In this document: in pieces, positions 38,849 to 51,239 of the stretch
Layout of the letters: each line of letters begins with the position of its first letter
Numbering within the stretch: position 1 is the first letter of the stretch
NCBI GenBank assembly: GCA_950295325.1
Contig: OX485803.1
Location: 33,159,554-33,223,553, forward strand
Reading direction: 5' to 3'
DNA from: Polytrichum commune
Lineage: Eukaryota > Streptophyta > Polytrichopsida > Polytrichales > Polytrichaceae
DNA: 64,000 nucleotides
The notes under the pieces: generated by a model
Told to the model about the DNA's origin: nothing
Databases searched by the model: none
The model's input: only the letters and a program-made list of their open reading frames with translations
Program-made: the position numbers and the translations under genes

Positions 38849-39497
38849 TGGAAATAGAAATCAATGACGGACGATGAAAATATGTAGGGAAACCTTATAC
38901 ACGAAACCTCAAACCCCAAACAATAATTGAGGGACAATGATGCCTTCATAGTAGAGCTTTGATTGCATCTAATTATTCAAATGATATGTGGTCGTGTCAT
39001 TCATGTGCACGGTTCACTTAAAATAATTACACTAATTCCAATGGTAGCAATAACCCAATCGTGTGACCTTGACAATGTATGTAGGAATTTGTGGATTTTG
39101 TGGAATCTTCTTGATTGATTGCTCAAAGGGTCCAATACTTCCAACGTAGATATACATTCGTGCACTGACAATTGAGTGGTATGTGGATAAGCATAAGAAT
39201 AATAAGGATATAAGACCAACCATCCAAAAAACAATAATGCTAACATGGATTGGATTTGCTAATCATCTCATACTAGTGTGGTGTTTTAATTCATTTCCGG
39301 GCAAGGCATGTGGGTAGGACATCAACATCCGGGCAGGGTGTAAGCCGGGCGGGGGTTGGCCTCAAGCCGGGTCCAACGGTACACACAACCAAGACTGGTG
39401 AGCCTCGGGCTACGAGCCGGGCATCCCCCATTATGTTGGGGCTGCTAGTTGGGGCATCTAGCCTTTGGCAATGCCTAGGCTAGTGGGGATGCTCTTA

Positions 39498-40300
39498 CAT
39501 GAGTGACAATAATAATTGAGACAGTAAGTTATAAATATTCCACTAGACTGTGTTCTTTGGATGTGCTTATGAAAGAATGTTTTGGACGAACCCAACCTCA
39601 TACACTCATGCAATCATCATGCTCACTCAACCCATTATGCCTTCTATGGCCATGCATACATGCCATATACATGTATGTTCATGCTCATGCTCATAAGCCC
39701 CCACATTCCATCATTGTGTCCCCATGAGCATTTTAAGAAGAAGAAAATGAAACTTCTTTTCTTTTTAATCGGATTATCCTACTTTGTCTTATTGCACATG
39801 TCATGTCACCACCTTGGCTCCATGCCCGTCACTTCCCCTAAGTTCTCCCATTATTATTACCCACCTTGTGAATTCATAGTCCCCTACCTTTCCACATTTG
39901 TTTTCTCTTTCTCTAGTCACATGTTTGCTTTGGGGAGGAGTCTTCGGCACGTGGCCCTTTTTCTTTGGGATTTTTTTATGGTTTTTATTCATTGGCAAAA
40001 TCGGTGGGGTGACAACCTCACCATTACTACATCTTTCCATTATATATAAGGTTACTCGTCTTGACAATATTACTCTATAAAAAAGAGATCCCTCCCTACT
40101 ACTCAACCATAGACTTATAGCACTTGCTAACATTATATACAATTTTTTTACCATCACTTTAACATCCATACTTTCATCATATGGAGAAAAATACGAAATA
40201 CTACAAGATAGCCAAAAAAGGATTTAAAGCAAAAAAATGCACATCAAAACAAATACTAATACTAATAGCATCACTAGAAGATTAATTTCTAAATTACCAA
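39498..40300. other. Intergenic between Harbinger element and LINE
   Basis: Only short open frames are seen and no gene. The last 100 bases probably already belong to the decayed LINE. Confidence 0.4.
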
Positions 40301-40304
40301 CAAA

Positions 40305-40903
40305 GACACCTATTTACTTTACATTGATTTCAAAAACGCATTTGGATCAATAAATCATGCATGTCTATTAGCTATCATGAAAGACTTAGGATACCCAAAA
40401 GATGTAGTCAAACTGGTAGGTAACATATACTCACATTCCAACACCATATTTACTGGAGAATACTTTGGCCAAACAAAAGAATTACCAATACAAAGAGGTA
40501 TTATACAAGAGACACCCTTAGCCTATACCTCTTCATTATATTTTTGGAACCACTACTAAGATGGTTACAAAAAGGAAACTATGGATACACATGTGGAACA
40601 TCTAAATCCACAATTAGCTTTGTAGCATACGTAGATGATCTAGTAGCAATCACCAACAAACTCACATCACTACAATCACAACTAAACAAATTAAATAAAT
40701 ATTGTGAATGGGCATATATGGACCTTGTAATATCAAAATGTGCAACCACAAGGTGCCCAAATAAATCCAAAATGAACCAAATAACATTCAACATACAAAG
40801 CCAAACCATCAATATCACATATAGAAACCAACCCGTCCGAGTACTACATCAAAACGAACCATACATGTACCTAGGAATCCAACTCGTCTCATCCCTCAAA
40901 TGA
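40305..40903 (+). pseudogene. LINE reverse transcriptase fragment
   Basis: The stretch at 40305-40557 reads LLYIDFKNAFGSINH (motif A with the first catalytic Asp at about 40326) and LPIQRGIIQ (motif B region). After a frameshift, 40544-40903 reads PLLRWLQ, then FVAYVDDLVAI (motif C; Tyr-Val-Asp-Asp at 40628-40639), and YMYLGIQL. The frame stops at a TGA right after SLK; weaker related text continues to about 41500 with many stops. The palm motifs identify a non-LTR reverse transcriptase; the clade cannot be settled by eye. Confidence 0.82.
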
Positions 40904-41874
40904 AAAATATAAATACACATCACAAGGTCCACCAAAGTTACCAGCCTATGCAGTCAATTAGCAAATTGTCCAGCAACAATCAAACACAAAATCAGTATGG
41001 TAGATATCGTAATCAGAGCAAAAATTGCATACAACTTTTATGTAGTACCATACTCACAACTTGAAATCATAGAACTAAATTAAAAAATAATAGCAATTCA
41101 AAAGAAAATATGTGGATTCCCTAAATTGCTCATCAAACATGGTCACCCAACTACCCCATGAGTTGTTTGGAATAGAAGCATTCTCATTTAAAACACCTAC
41201 CTTAGATGGATCGGGGAACAACTCATAAATGCAATAAATGATAAAGACAAACTTCAAACAATATTCAGGGGTTTTACACATTATATACTAGCTAAACATG
41301 GGATGCAAAAAAATTATCTAGAATCAAACACCATAACTGTAACTGATCACCCACCACTAGAACAATATATCTTATCAAAGTAGCAGGTGAGGCCAATCTC
41401 AAAAGCAATATAGACAAATTCCCTTGGAAGCAACATCACTTGGAAAAAAATGGCATAACCTATCCACAACACCATCCCGCAAAAAAATTCTACTCAAAAC
41501 CTAAAATACATACATAAATTACTCCTAGAAAACATATACGACATAAAACAACTCACTTTACAAAATGGCACACACTTGATGTCTCATACTACGTATACAA
41601 AATATTACAAAAAACCAACACACCTGATAAAACAAGCACTAAAAACAACATAACAACCACCCAAAAACTATTCAACCATCCACAATGCAAAAAAAAAAAT
41701 TGTCAAGAGCCATCCAAAACCATTACCCATCACGTACATTGAAACAATAATACATTCTAATGGAACATAATATAGAACCACTAAACAGAGAAATCCTCAC
41801 ACATCCACTAACCCCATCACATATAATACATCTGACTACACCTGCACACATAAAAAAACAACCCAATAAGATAC

Positions 41875-43845
41875 ATGTAAGACCAATTTTTGGCTATAAC
41901 CTAGCCGAGTCATGCAATTCTTGACATCCGGCATTCATCCGGCAAATGGGCTTCGGATGACGTCTGGAGTCGCAGTTAGGGGCCATTATCATTAGGATTC
42001 AATTACGGTCCCAACTAACTCCTCCTCCTTCGTCACCATAAAGAGGAGGCGAGGCAGAAAGCAAGCATGCTATTTTCACATGTAGAATCAGGTATAGTCT
42101 CAGCGTAGAGCAATAGGTAGATAGTGGCATCAACTCTTAGTGATTAAGGTTGAGTGCAATAGGCATCCTCCGAGTGTGATACTTGAGAGAAACATAGCAA
42201 TAGGCAGATGAAGAACCGAGAGATTCGGTGTCTTGTGACAAAGAACATTGATATTTGGAATATAGTATTTTGTTGAGCAATAGTCTTGCAAGTGTGTGCA
42301 ATGCAATTCTGACGGTGGTAATTGTTTGAATGAGAGTAAGTTGTCTTGAATGGAACTATGTCTTGAGTAATGACTGGAAGAGTGACATAAGTTAGTCTTA
42401 GTCTGAAATCAATGTCGAGAAGGCAAGTTGAGCAGTGAAGCATATGGGCGATAGCCGTGAGCGTTGGAATAGACAAATAATTTGCCAAGAGGGCGAAGTA
42501 GATTGAGAGTAAAGTCTGAAAATCAACAATGGTCGTAGTCAAAATATAGCCAAAAACATGAGAGATATCTTGCTTATTCCGAGATAGACTTTGAAGGCTA
42601 AATTACCAAGAGAGAAAAAGAAGTTTGAGAGTGAAACCTAGAGAGCAATGTCTAAAGAGGCAATAAGCTGTGAAGTTATTGAGTGGATGTGTTAAGCCGG
42701 TGAGTGGTTGCATATTGTGAGAGTTCAAGTCCTTTGGTGAGAGGCCACAAAGAAAGCATCTGAATGAGAGTTAGAGAGAAGGAGAATCAAGACATGAGTG
42801 GAAGAGATATCAACATGCTATAATCATGCGAGTTAAGTCACTTACCCTGTGAGAGAGAGTGAAGACTAATTACCAGCAGAGAAGCAATAATCTGAAGCCG
42901 TTGGTGAAGAGGCATGACTAGTAGAAGGTCAAGTCGTAAATAACTTCCTAATGGGAGATGAAAGGGCAATAGCATGGGTGCAGACTAGAGGCCATAAGCG
43001 GAGAAGCCAAGGCTTGGGCTATGTGCAGAGAAAACGAATAGCCAGAGTGTGAGCAGTAAAGACTGAGAAGCATGGGATGGGCAAAGTCATAATTGAAAGA
43101 GTGTGATAGGCCATAGCCGTGTCCAGGGGCTTGAGCCGCTAGAGACATTACCCTATGGTAATTACCTGAGACAGGGTATGGCATGGGCAGGTGTGCCGCA
43201 TATCACCAGCCAATATAAAAGAGACTAGGCATGCCGAGTAAGGGCTAACGTGGGCATTGACTACATAGTCGGAAGAAGAAGACTTTACCGTGTGAGATAA
43301 GATTGACTTTCATGCAAATTCCTTGGATGGTAAAAATTAATCAATCAAGGGATATAGCTTGATCAATATATACATACTTGATGTATTAACAAGATGGATG
43401 TTCTTTGAGATGAATTTCCAGGTCTACCAGAAGACAAAGGAGGTTACAGTTTCCGAAGACTTGCCCGATGGTTGTAAGTAAACTAAATGTAATTAATTTG
43501 AGATTATTGCCAGTATAACTCATCACAAATAAAGACAAAGATGGATACTAAAAAGACGTTACCCCATATGTGTTGTCCTGACTATGAGTAATGACAACTT
43601 GCCAAGCTATTGTGCTTTACAACTGAAATAGGTCAAGACATAGAGCGATAGAGGATTCCTTAAAAATAGGACGGAAACACTCACAACATTTAAAACACAA
43701 ATGAATCATAAGAGTGGAGAAAAAATATAATGAAGAAGGAATGAGAAAGGAAGAGTCTTAGATTGTTATTATAATCCTTAAACCAATGTGACATTAACCC
43801 TTACAGAGACTATCTTAATCTTCCTGGAGACTTGGTTCCCTGGGT
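41875..43845 (+). repeat. Dispersed repeat family A, copy 2, inserted in the LINE
   Basis: The first 475 bases match 2130-2640. The insert begins TGTAAGACC after GATACA, and LINE-like coding text seems to resume at about 43850, giving an insert of about 1.9 kb. The interior is purine-rich (GAGAG, AAGAGG) with no coding capacity. A TATAAAA lies at about 43215. The 3' boundary and any target duplication are not resolved. A large retrotransposon derivative is the best guess. Confidence 0.55.
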
Positions 43846-45129
43846 CATAGCAAAAGCCAAACTACAATACCCTATACACTCAATAAAGAACATTACATAA
43901 AACCAACCAAATATAAATACAAAATTATAAACAAAAACAACACACATACCTATGCCAATGGATACTACCCAATGATACAATCTACAACAAAAAAAACTCT
44001 CACAAAGAGAATTATTTCCCTATAATCTCCCAAGCGGCATACAACACAACACAAATACAATAATCACATACTTAACCAAAAAACAACATACAATATCCAA
44101 AAATATCATATAAGAAAATGATTCTTTTACCCAAAACAAAGATCCAAGACACGTATCTCCACCCTTAAACATCCCCCTCATAAAAATTTCAACACATGAA
44201 TGCAACCTTGAAAAATATATCAATGCTAATACAAAAAAAAAACCAAGTACAAGATGAAATTGCCCACATATATGACGAAACATGCAAACATCTTATAATC
44301 ATTCCTTATAGCAGACTTGTATGGTTGTGAAACCAATACAATAGAATGTTACACCAACCACCGACTTAATATCCCCCACCCAATTGTTTGAAATAGCAAT
44401 AACATAGCTATATCAAAGATATAATCTTATAATCCCATAAAATGACCCACTCAAAAACTCACACCAAGCCCTACCCAAAGCACTACCTAGACTACATCAC
44501 AAAATCCTTTAATATTACACACTCCTACTTCTCTTTACCAATCACATGCTCCACTCGTCTAACAAAATTCTTCTCGCCATTTCCTGCATACAAAAAAATT
44601 GGATTTGTTGGTAACACATTCTCACATAGATGGCAAGGAATATGTTATGATTACCCAATGAAATTAGAGCCCAAGCAACCATCCATTGGGCCATACTAAC
44701 AACTAAATACGATCCAAATACCACCATAATTTTTACCATCCCAGATATAAACTGATATCAAAACTTCACCCCATATTTAGTCCCCTTCCCATACACACAT
44801 GTAATTACTCACATACCAGCAGATACCACTAAGTACAAGGAACCAACTAAACCATCGGAACTCAGCGAGCCATGTATAAAACCACTTGCCATGAAAATTC
44901 TCTACATACATCACTAGAATAATAACATAACAAATAGACACAACTAAAAAAAATGTAATAACCTTAACATAACCCACATAATCACACAAATTGCCCTCTT
45001 ACCCCGCAAAAATTAGAAGTTAACAAAAATAAAACATGGAATGCTCGCACTTACTCAATCCCAAATACACACCCCAATAACACAATCCCACCAATCCCAA
45101 ACTACGAGAATGAAACACCCCTTAAATTC

Positions 45130-45480
45130 TCCCCCCAATATTGCTTTTATACGGATGAATCCTTCAACCCTCCAAAAAGAAAAATGAGATATCTAGCTAC
45201 ATGAAGAAGCTAAATACAATGTATATAAGCACGAAAAAAATATTAAACTTGCAATACGATTACCACACCTACAAAACATACTTAGAGTAGAATTAATGGA
45301 CATACATCACACCCTTACAATAATAAATAAAGACTTCCCAAATGACCCGTACATATCTTCACAAATTGCCTAAATGATTTATATGTGATCAAAAACCAAA
45401 TAAAACACCCTACACTACACAACAACCACCCAGATAAAACCATTATGCAAGAAATAGTTAATTTCTATATACATAGAACT
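45130..45480 (+). pseudogene. RNase H-like domain remnant of the LINE
   Basis: Short in-frame pieces read FYTDESFNPPKR (about 45142), VELMDIHHTL (about 45289) and TNCLNDLYVIKNQIK (about 45358). This order of Asp, Glu and a TDxxN-like block is the usual RNase H active-site order, with Asn where the third acid is expected. Stops and shifts lie between the pieces. The assignment rests on these three motifs only. Confidence 0.5.
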
Positions 45481-45814
45481 CAACCCACAATACTATACAA
45501 AGTAAGAGTACATTAAAAGAACACTACAATGCCTCACAACCACATGAATTTGCCCACTCAACATTGTACTACTACCAACGAGACTATTGGTCGTCAATGG
45601 GAACAACCCCTAACAAAGGACTTATTAGATTCCTTGAAAAACATCTCACGAAATATGATAAGAATATAAAGCTAAAATTGATCCCCGTATTATATCCCAA
45701 CATAGATAAATGAATAGCCAATGAGAAAATAGATAATGAGCTATCAAATAAATTTGGACAAACAAAACATAATTGACTCTCAAAAAACATGTCTACTAAA
45801 CTAAGACATAATAC

Positions 45815-46544
45815 ATGGGGGATGCCAAGAAACAATTATTCTTTAGCAAGGAAGTCTTCCCATCAATTACATGCCCCAAATGTAACTCTCTAGACCCTGA
45901 TACACGGCTACATGTACTTCTAATGTGCAAACAATACCACATACATGCCCTCCAAGCCAAAAGACATAATAAAAGAATATGGGAATTAAGAAAACTTATA
46001 GTGGCATCAAAAAAAGTCAAGGTGCTATGTTCTCATGAATGCATGCACATTCAATAATGACCCCCAAGAAAACAATGTCCCCCCATGGCTACTATATTGC
46101 ACGTGTGGCCAACAAAGATGTCACTGCAATGCCAAATTCAAACCAGACCTTCTATGTGTGCAAGGACTACCATATGAATCTTCACCACCAACAAAACCTA
46201 ATGATAACCTAACAATACAATTCATTAAATTCACATGTTGTAATGATAGAATACCATATGAAACTATAATAAATAAAAAAATAAAAAAACCACTAATAGA
46301 CAATATTATCAATAGATGATGGAAGATAGATCCACTAATAGTTATCATGGCCAATGCTAGGGCAACCACACACACACCTTCTATGAAGGGTATTGAAACA
46401 ACATCTAAAATCCCTAAGCTAAGCCTCAAATACACATTTGAGGAAATCAACGTCATTGCCATACAATATGCTATGTCCATAATTCTACACAAAAGGAGGA
46501 TAGAAAACAACAAACCACTACCAATAAACACACAACCATCATAA
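45815..46544 (+). pseudogene. LINE C terminus: CCHC motif plus restriction-like-endonuclease-like region
   Basis: The first fragment (45815-46057) contains CPKC, then nine residues, His, four residues and Cys, the CCHC spacing that precedes the endonuclease of RLE-type LINEs. A second frame (46035-46319) has KFKPDLLCV and, about 18 residues on, LTIQFIKFTCCNDR, consistent with a PD-(D/E)xK core whose second acid may be lost. After a TGA at 46317 the same frame resumes with WKIDPLIVIMANARATTH and ends at 46544. L1-like plant LINEs lack such a tail. Confidence 0.55.
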
Positions 46545-46619
46545 CAACCCTAAGTACCCACCAACCAATAAATAATTAGGATTACAAAAGAATAAATGCC
46601 AACACTGGCTAAGGAATTG

Positions 46620-46790
46620 TCATAACTTATGGTAGGGGTTGGTGGCCATACTTTCCTGCCAAGTCACTTACGTCACAATACAATACTCGTACGGAGGCCA
46701 TCATGAATCGAACCCGAACGGCGAAACATGTGATACTAACCCTCTCATACGATGAACCACTTCGAAGTCCCATGACTCAGTGGCCACCTC
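46620..46790 (-). repeat. Possible tRNA-derived SINE
   Basis: The minus strand holds AGTGGTTCATCG (box A-like) and, about 45 bases on, CGGGTTCGATTC (a good box B), with no cloverleaf. This is the layout of a tRNA-derived SINE head, and the following body would run toward 46550. It abuts the 3' end of the LINE in opposite orientation. No tail or target duplication was identified. Confidence 0.35.
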
Positions 46791-46799
46791 ACAAAGAAA

Positions 46800-48015
46800 A
46801 GTGATCATATATCCCTACAACATCATAACCACACTAACCCCACCAATACAAAGATCATCCAATCACTAAGTTCCCAAAGACACTTTGGTTACCTTGGTTA
46901 CTATAGTGCCCACCCCGAGAGGGGTTCGTAGTCCTGCACCAATGATATTATGTCTAATGAACATAACACCAAGGGTGGGTCGAACGGGCATTTCAATCGC
47001 AATGATCCCACTAAGGTCAACGTTTCTTCTCTCCCCTCCTCTCTCTCTCTCTGTATATAAGGTCAAGGCATGTGTAATTGATAAAATAAGACATTTTGCA
47101 TATGTTTGGGAGGAGTATTAGTGGTGAAATATTTTTCTTGCTTAGAGAAACATATTCCAGGGAGAATGCAATTTTATAAATAAATAATTCATGAATATGG
47201 AAATTGTTACAAATTTCAAAGCAATAAAGTCTAAGGTAACACACAATCGATCTATAGGTTAACCCATAACTGCTCATCTAAATGCTAATTTTGGGCATAA
47301 CAATTGTCAAAACTCTTATGAGGGTAATCAATCACAAGCCGCCACCACATAAGGCTTAACTCCCTTCACCTAATAGAAATAGATCTCATCCATGTTAGCG
47401 GTACATGACCCTAGTGAGTAGTTAAATGGACATGGTTGACTACAGATGCCTCGACCTTCGATAATGTACTGAAATATTACATATTGTAGCATATTTAATC
47501 ACTCTACCTGAATTATACATGCAACTTGCCCCAACTCTATCTATAGATTAGAGACAAAATGAATAGTGGAGATAGCCTCTTGCCATATGCATCAAGCTTA
47601 TATGTGCATTTGGTGGAGCCTGTCATGGATTCATTGAAGACATTTGTGCAGTGAGACAATGGGTGTTGTTGTATGATGTATTATGCATGGTGGTTTCCTG
47701 TCATAGTCCACTTGCATTTCTTCCTTTGTTCCTAATTCAATTGTATTCTTTTCCTTTGTCTTGACACTCTTATCGAAATTTGGCTTCACCAGTGGTCAAA
47801 TCCTCCTCCTCCGACACCAAATACTTGCATTCAAGAGGTTGCAAGCTCATTGGGTAAGCTTTTAGTGCTTACTCGCAAATTGTATTTAGGTGATTCTTGA
47901 TGGTAATTTGGGGCTCATTCCCTAACATATGTCCATTTTATTTTTTTATTTTTTTTAATGTGTAAGGCACCCTTTCATAAGTCCATCAACTTTCCCACCA
48001 CAACAATATGTCGGC
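46800..48015. other. Intergenic, no gene seen
   Basis: AT-rich, with a short TCTC run at 47035-47055 (CTCCTCTCTCTCTCT) and no recognisable coding sequence. Confidence 0.4.
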
Positions 48016-48019
48016 CCTA

Positions 48020-48300
48020 GAGTTTGGATTTTTCTTATCACATACAAACTAATGCAAGTGTAGAAAGAGGTATTATTTGAGGCATTAATATACATTATAT
48101 ACATAAGGGGGATGCATTGTTTTCTCTCTAGTGGGTACATCTAAATAGGCTATTAAGAATTATGAAGTAAAGGTAGATGTATAACAAGGGCCCTCAGGTT
48201 TGGAGAAGTTGGCGATAGATGTGCTTGTTTCATCCAATTTACATTTTCATCGATTATTGTCATATGGTAATCTTCTCCAATGACTACTGTGTTCATTTTT
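48020..48300 (+). repeat. Dispersed repeat family C, copy 1
   Basis: This matches the reverse complement of 55020-55260. Shared blocks in order: GTATTATTTGAGGCATTA, ATACATAAG.GGG, TCTCTAGTG.GTACAT, GAAGTAAAGGTAGATGTA, GTTTCATCCAATTT and ATTGTCATATGGTAAT. It is non-coding; the element class is unknown. Confidence 0.75.
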
Positions 48301-50931
48301 GTCATAAAAAAACCAAGCTTTGCATTTAAACTCTTGGTTTTCCCAAGTGGGTCAAAGTGGATTTATGATTTAATTGATCATATGATGATGAATTCAAAGG
48401 ACATAATTGCCTTAGCTTCAATAGCATGTGCTATAGGGTCTATTATTACAACTTACATCTTATGAATGTAAGTGTCTTCAATAATGTTCTCATTGGAATG
48501 TGCAAGTTGATTGTATATATAATAAAGGCCTATTTATTTCATGATTTATATTTTGTTATGTAGTGGAGGCATTAATCGCAAACTGAGAAGCTTATAAATA
48601 TAAATACATGAGACCGTTTTCTAACCTACGATCAGTATATGCACATTTTCTCTCCATAATACTTTTGTATACAGGGGATTTTATTTCATAATCACCCTCA
48701 CCACCTACGTAGTCGGCCTAGGGAGTGGTGAGTTCAACTTGTTGTTAGCACAATTGCTTGTTCTACAACAGTTCATGTTGGCGAATTTTCCTAAACTTAT
48801 TTTGCCTATGGATTCTCACAATATTAATATTGGCACATGTAGAAGGTCATGGGACAAAGATGACGATGAGAGTGTCATGATTTCAACTTTTTGGGGCATT
48901 TTTCAATGGTTGTATGTTGCTACACAATTTAAGACAAAAGCAAATATTAGATTAGGATGTATGTGTTGGACAAATCCCAAGCTTGGTTTGGAGGTTTTTT
49001 GTTCAGATGACGTTGGCTAACAATCATAAAAATGTCTCCCAAATGTCTTCGGGCACCTTCAATTGGTTTTGCAACATTCTCAGACCTACCAAGGAGAAGC
49101 ATGATACAAAGTTTTAGAGTTGCCATCTTGTGCCTATGAGAATTGGACGAGAGTTGGAGCTGTGTTTTCAAATTGATATGGGAAACTACAACCATGAAGT
49201 TATTTGAAGTCCTTGGACTTGGCATATCAACAATATGTATGTTTTTATGCACAAGGTAATCCCAACAATCCTAAGTTTACAGAGACATCATTTGCAATAG
49301 CAAGGCGAATAAACACTTCAAAATTCTCTATTGATCAATGAGAGGAGATTGTGAAAACCCAATGTTGTTGGAGCACTTGAATGCACACAAATAAGGAGAC
49401 TACAACCTACCAATGATATCAAGTTTGACTACAACAACAGGTGAAGTCACGGTGCTTCTTTCATCTTCAATGTGCTTGTATTGGTGTTGAAAGCTCAATT
49501 TGAGAAATTGCTTCATTCACAGTTTTAACAATGATGTTCAACTATATGAACATGAAGTCTTATTACTCTATTGTTTTCCAAGTAGTGGTGGGTCTTGATT
49601 GTAAATTCCTTGAAATCTATGTTGGTGAACATGATTGCATGAATGAAGGCCATGTGTTTCAAAGTTTCCCCCCTTTTTTAATGCAAAGTCACGAGGCAAA
49701 ATACTTTGTGGTGAGAGTGTTCTCCATCCTAACGTGTAGTTACTTCCATCTATTCTTGTTGGCAATGTAGTTTATTATGTTTTTCTTTGGCTTGTCCTTA
49801 GCAACAAGAGGACACCCGTGTTCAACCCAATTCTTTCAAGAGGAAAACTTGGGGAAGGCACTTCTATAGAAATTTGGCATACCCGTGCAAGAACCAAGTA
49901 TTTGTTTAGGGGCTAATTATCTTAGTCTTTGAATTGTTTCGGGCCTTGTATTTATTAAGAATCCTACAAGTTATCACCATTTTCCTCCACCGTATAGGGA
50001 ATTAAAAATTGCAATAAATTTCACCCTACTTATTTAAAAGGAATAGGTGATATTGGAGTGGAGTTCTTTGTTTGTTGATGTATGTCATGTCAAGAGACAT
50101 ACCAAAATGACAAAATATACGAACAATATGGCGTGATTATGTGGCTGAGGGAGTTAAGGAAAATGACAATGGAAAGAGAAAAACTATCTCAAATTCGTGG
50201 TTCTAACCCTTTTGTGTTTCATCCATAGCGAACCAAAGTTTATTCATATCGGACCATACTTCATCCATAGTAAACTGAATCTCATATGTAGTGATTGAAT
50301 TTTATTTATGTTTCCAACGAACCCCCGCTATTCTTTTTAACATAACTTAACTTACCTCTAAATGTACTCATCCTAAAAAAAAATTATTCATTCCAAATGT
50401 TTTAGGCTATTTCTCAAAAATTAGAAGTATACTAACACAAATTGTAGTAATGCATATTATATAAAAATTACTTATGGGCATTTAATAAAGCCTAATGTAC
50501 ATCTAAGAAAACAAAAATTTATGTCTTATGAATATATTCCACCCTACCTTTCTAGTACATTGTTTCTACGTGAATCACTACAGTAGTGAACTCCCCTAGG
50601 AGGAAATACAACACTCCATCAACTTTCAAAAGTAAATATTTCTCATAAATGACATTTGGAAGGATGCAAGGAAGGTATCAGAGAGGTTAGGTGGGAAAGT
50701 TACATAGACATTTCCTTTCTCCCAAAGGTTACTCATAAGTGTTGCATCCTATACGATGTATTGGTTGACTTCTAGGAGCTAGATATTGCAAGAATCTCTA
50801 GTGAGATGGATGCTAGACAATCTATATTGGAGAGAGCAATTGAAACAATCTCAATAGTCATGTGTAGATTGGCGTCGAGTCAATGTTGTGGATTCAAGAA
50901 AGAAATGCACTCTGCTAGGATATGCCCAATG
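48301..50931. other. Intergenic, no gene recognised
   Basis: Several short open frames occur (for example 93 codons at 48739-49020), but none shows a recognisable motif or clear codon bias. The area may be old transposon debris. Confidence 0.4.
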
Positions 50932-50936
50932 AGTAA

Positions 50937-51206
50937 TGTTGAAGGTAGAACATTTGGTTCCTTTGTAGTCACAAGATTGTGAATGTAAGAGGTATGGAAA
51001 TGAATACGATTTGAATAAACCCATATGGTTTGTGAGAAAATGAGAGTTGAGATTCCCATATACATTTCATGAACCAAAGAAGAAAAATGCAATAAAAACA
51101 AGGCAAAGTATGAGGGTGACCATCTCACTCCAAACATTGTTCATATGCTTTTGTATATGTGTATTTGCTTGTGCAATATGATCTCTAGTTTTATTATACT
51201 TCAATA
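50937..51206 (+). repeat. 5' LTR of the copia element
   Basis: About 270 bp, similar throughout to 54513-54783 (shared GTTGAAGGTAGAACAT, AAAAATGCAATAAA, CATTGTTCATATGC), with many substitutions and small indels, so the insertion is not recent. The bases after it do not give a clean primer-binding site. Confidence 0.85.
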
Positions 51207-51239
51207 AATTATGGGCCCACTCGCGCACATTTTAGATTT

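Larger units (their letters stand above)
34480..39494. mobile_element. PIF/Harbinger DNA transposon, about 5.0 kb, decayed
   Basis: The left end GAGCGTCCCCACCAGGCTAGG and the reverse complement of the right end GAGCATCCCCACTAGCCTAGG match at 18 of 21 positions. TTA flanks both sides (34477-34479 and 39495-39497), the diagnostic 3-bp target duplication. Inside are the two expected genes: a Myb/SANT-like ORF on the plus strand (34719-36078) and a DDE transposase on the minus strand (37485-38848), arranged convergently and separated by a minisatellite. Both genes carry stops or frameshifts, so the copy is not autonomous now. The GC-rich subterminal parts with GCCGGG motifs (39340-39440) probably belong to the element. 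Confidence 0.88.
40300..46550 (+). mobile_element. Decayed LINE (non-LTR retrotransposon), split by a repeat insertion
   Basis: Plus-strand coding fragments occur in the order expected for one non-LTR element: reverse transcriptase (40300-40905, fading to about 41500), then after an insertion of about 1.9 kb an RNase H-like stretch (45140-45470), a CCHC motif and a PD-type endonuclease-like C terminus (45870-46544). Frames shift and stops interrupt throughout, and the 5' end including any ORF1 is missing. I infer one element from order and strand; two tandem fragments cannot be excluded. Confidence 0.65.

Noticed and set aside
48739-49020. 93-codon open frame in the gene-poor region
   Set aside because: No recognisable motif, no neighbouring exons, and base use like the surrounding non-coding DNA.
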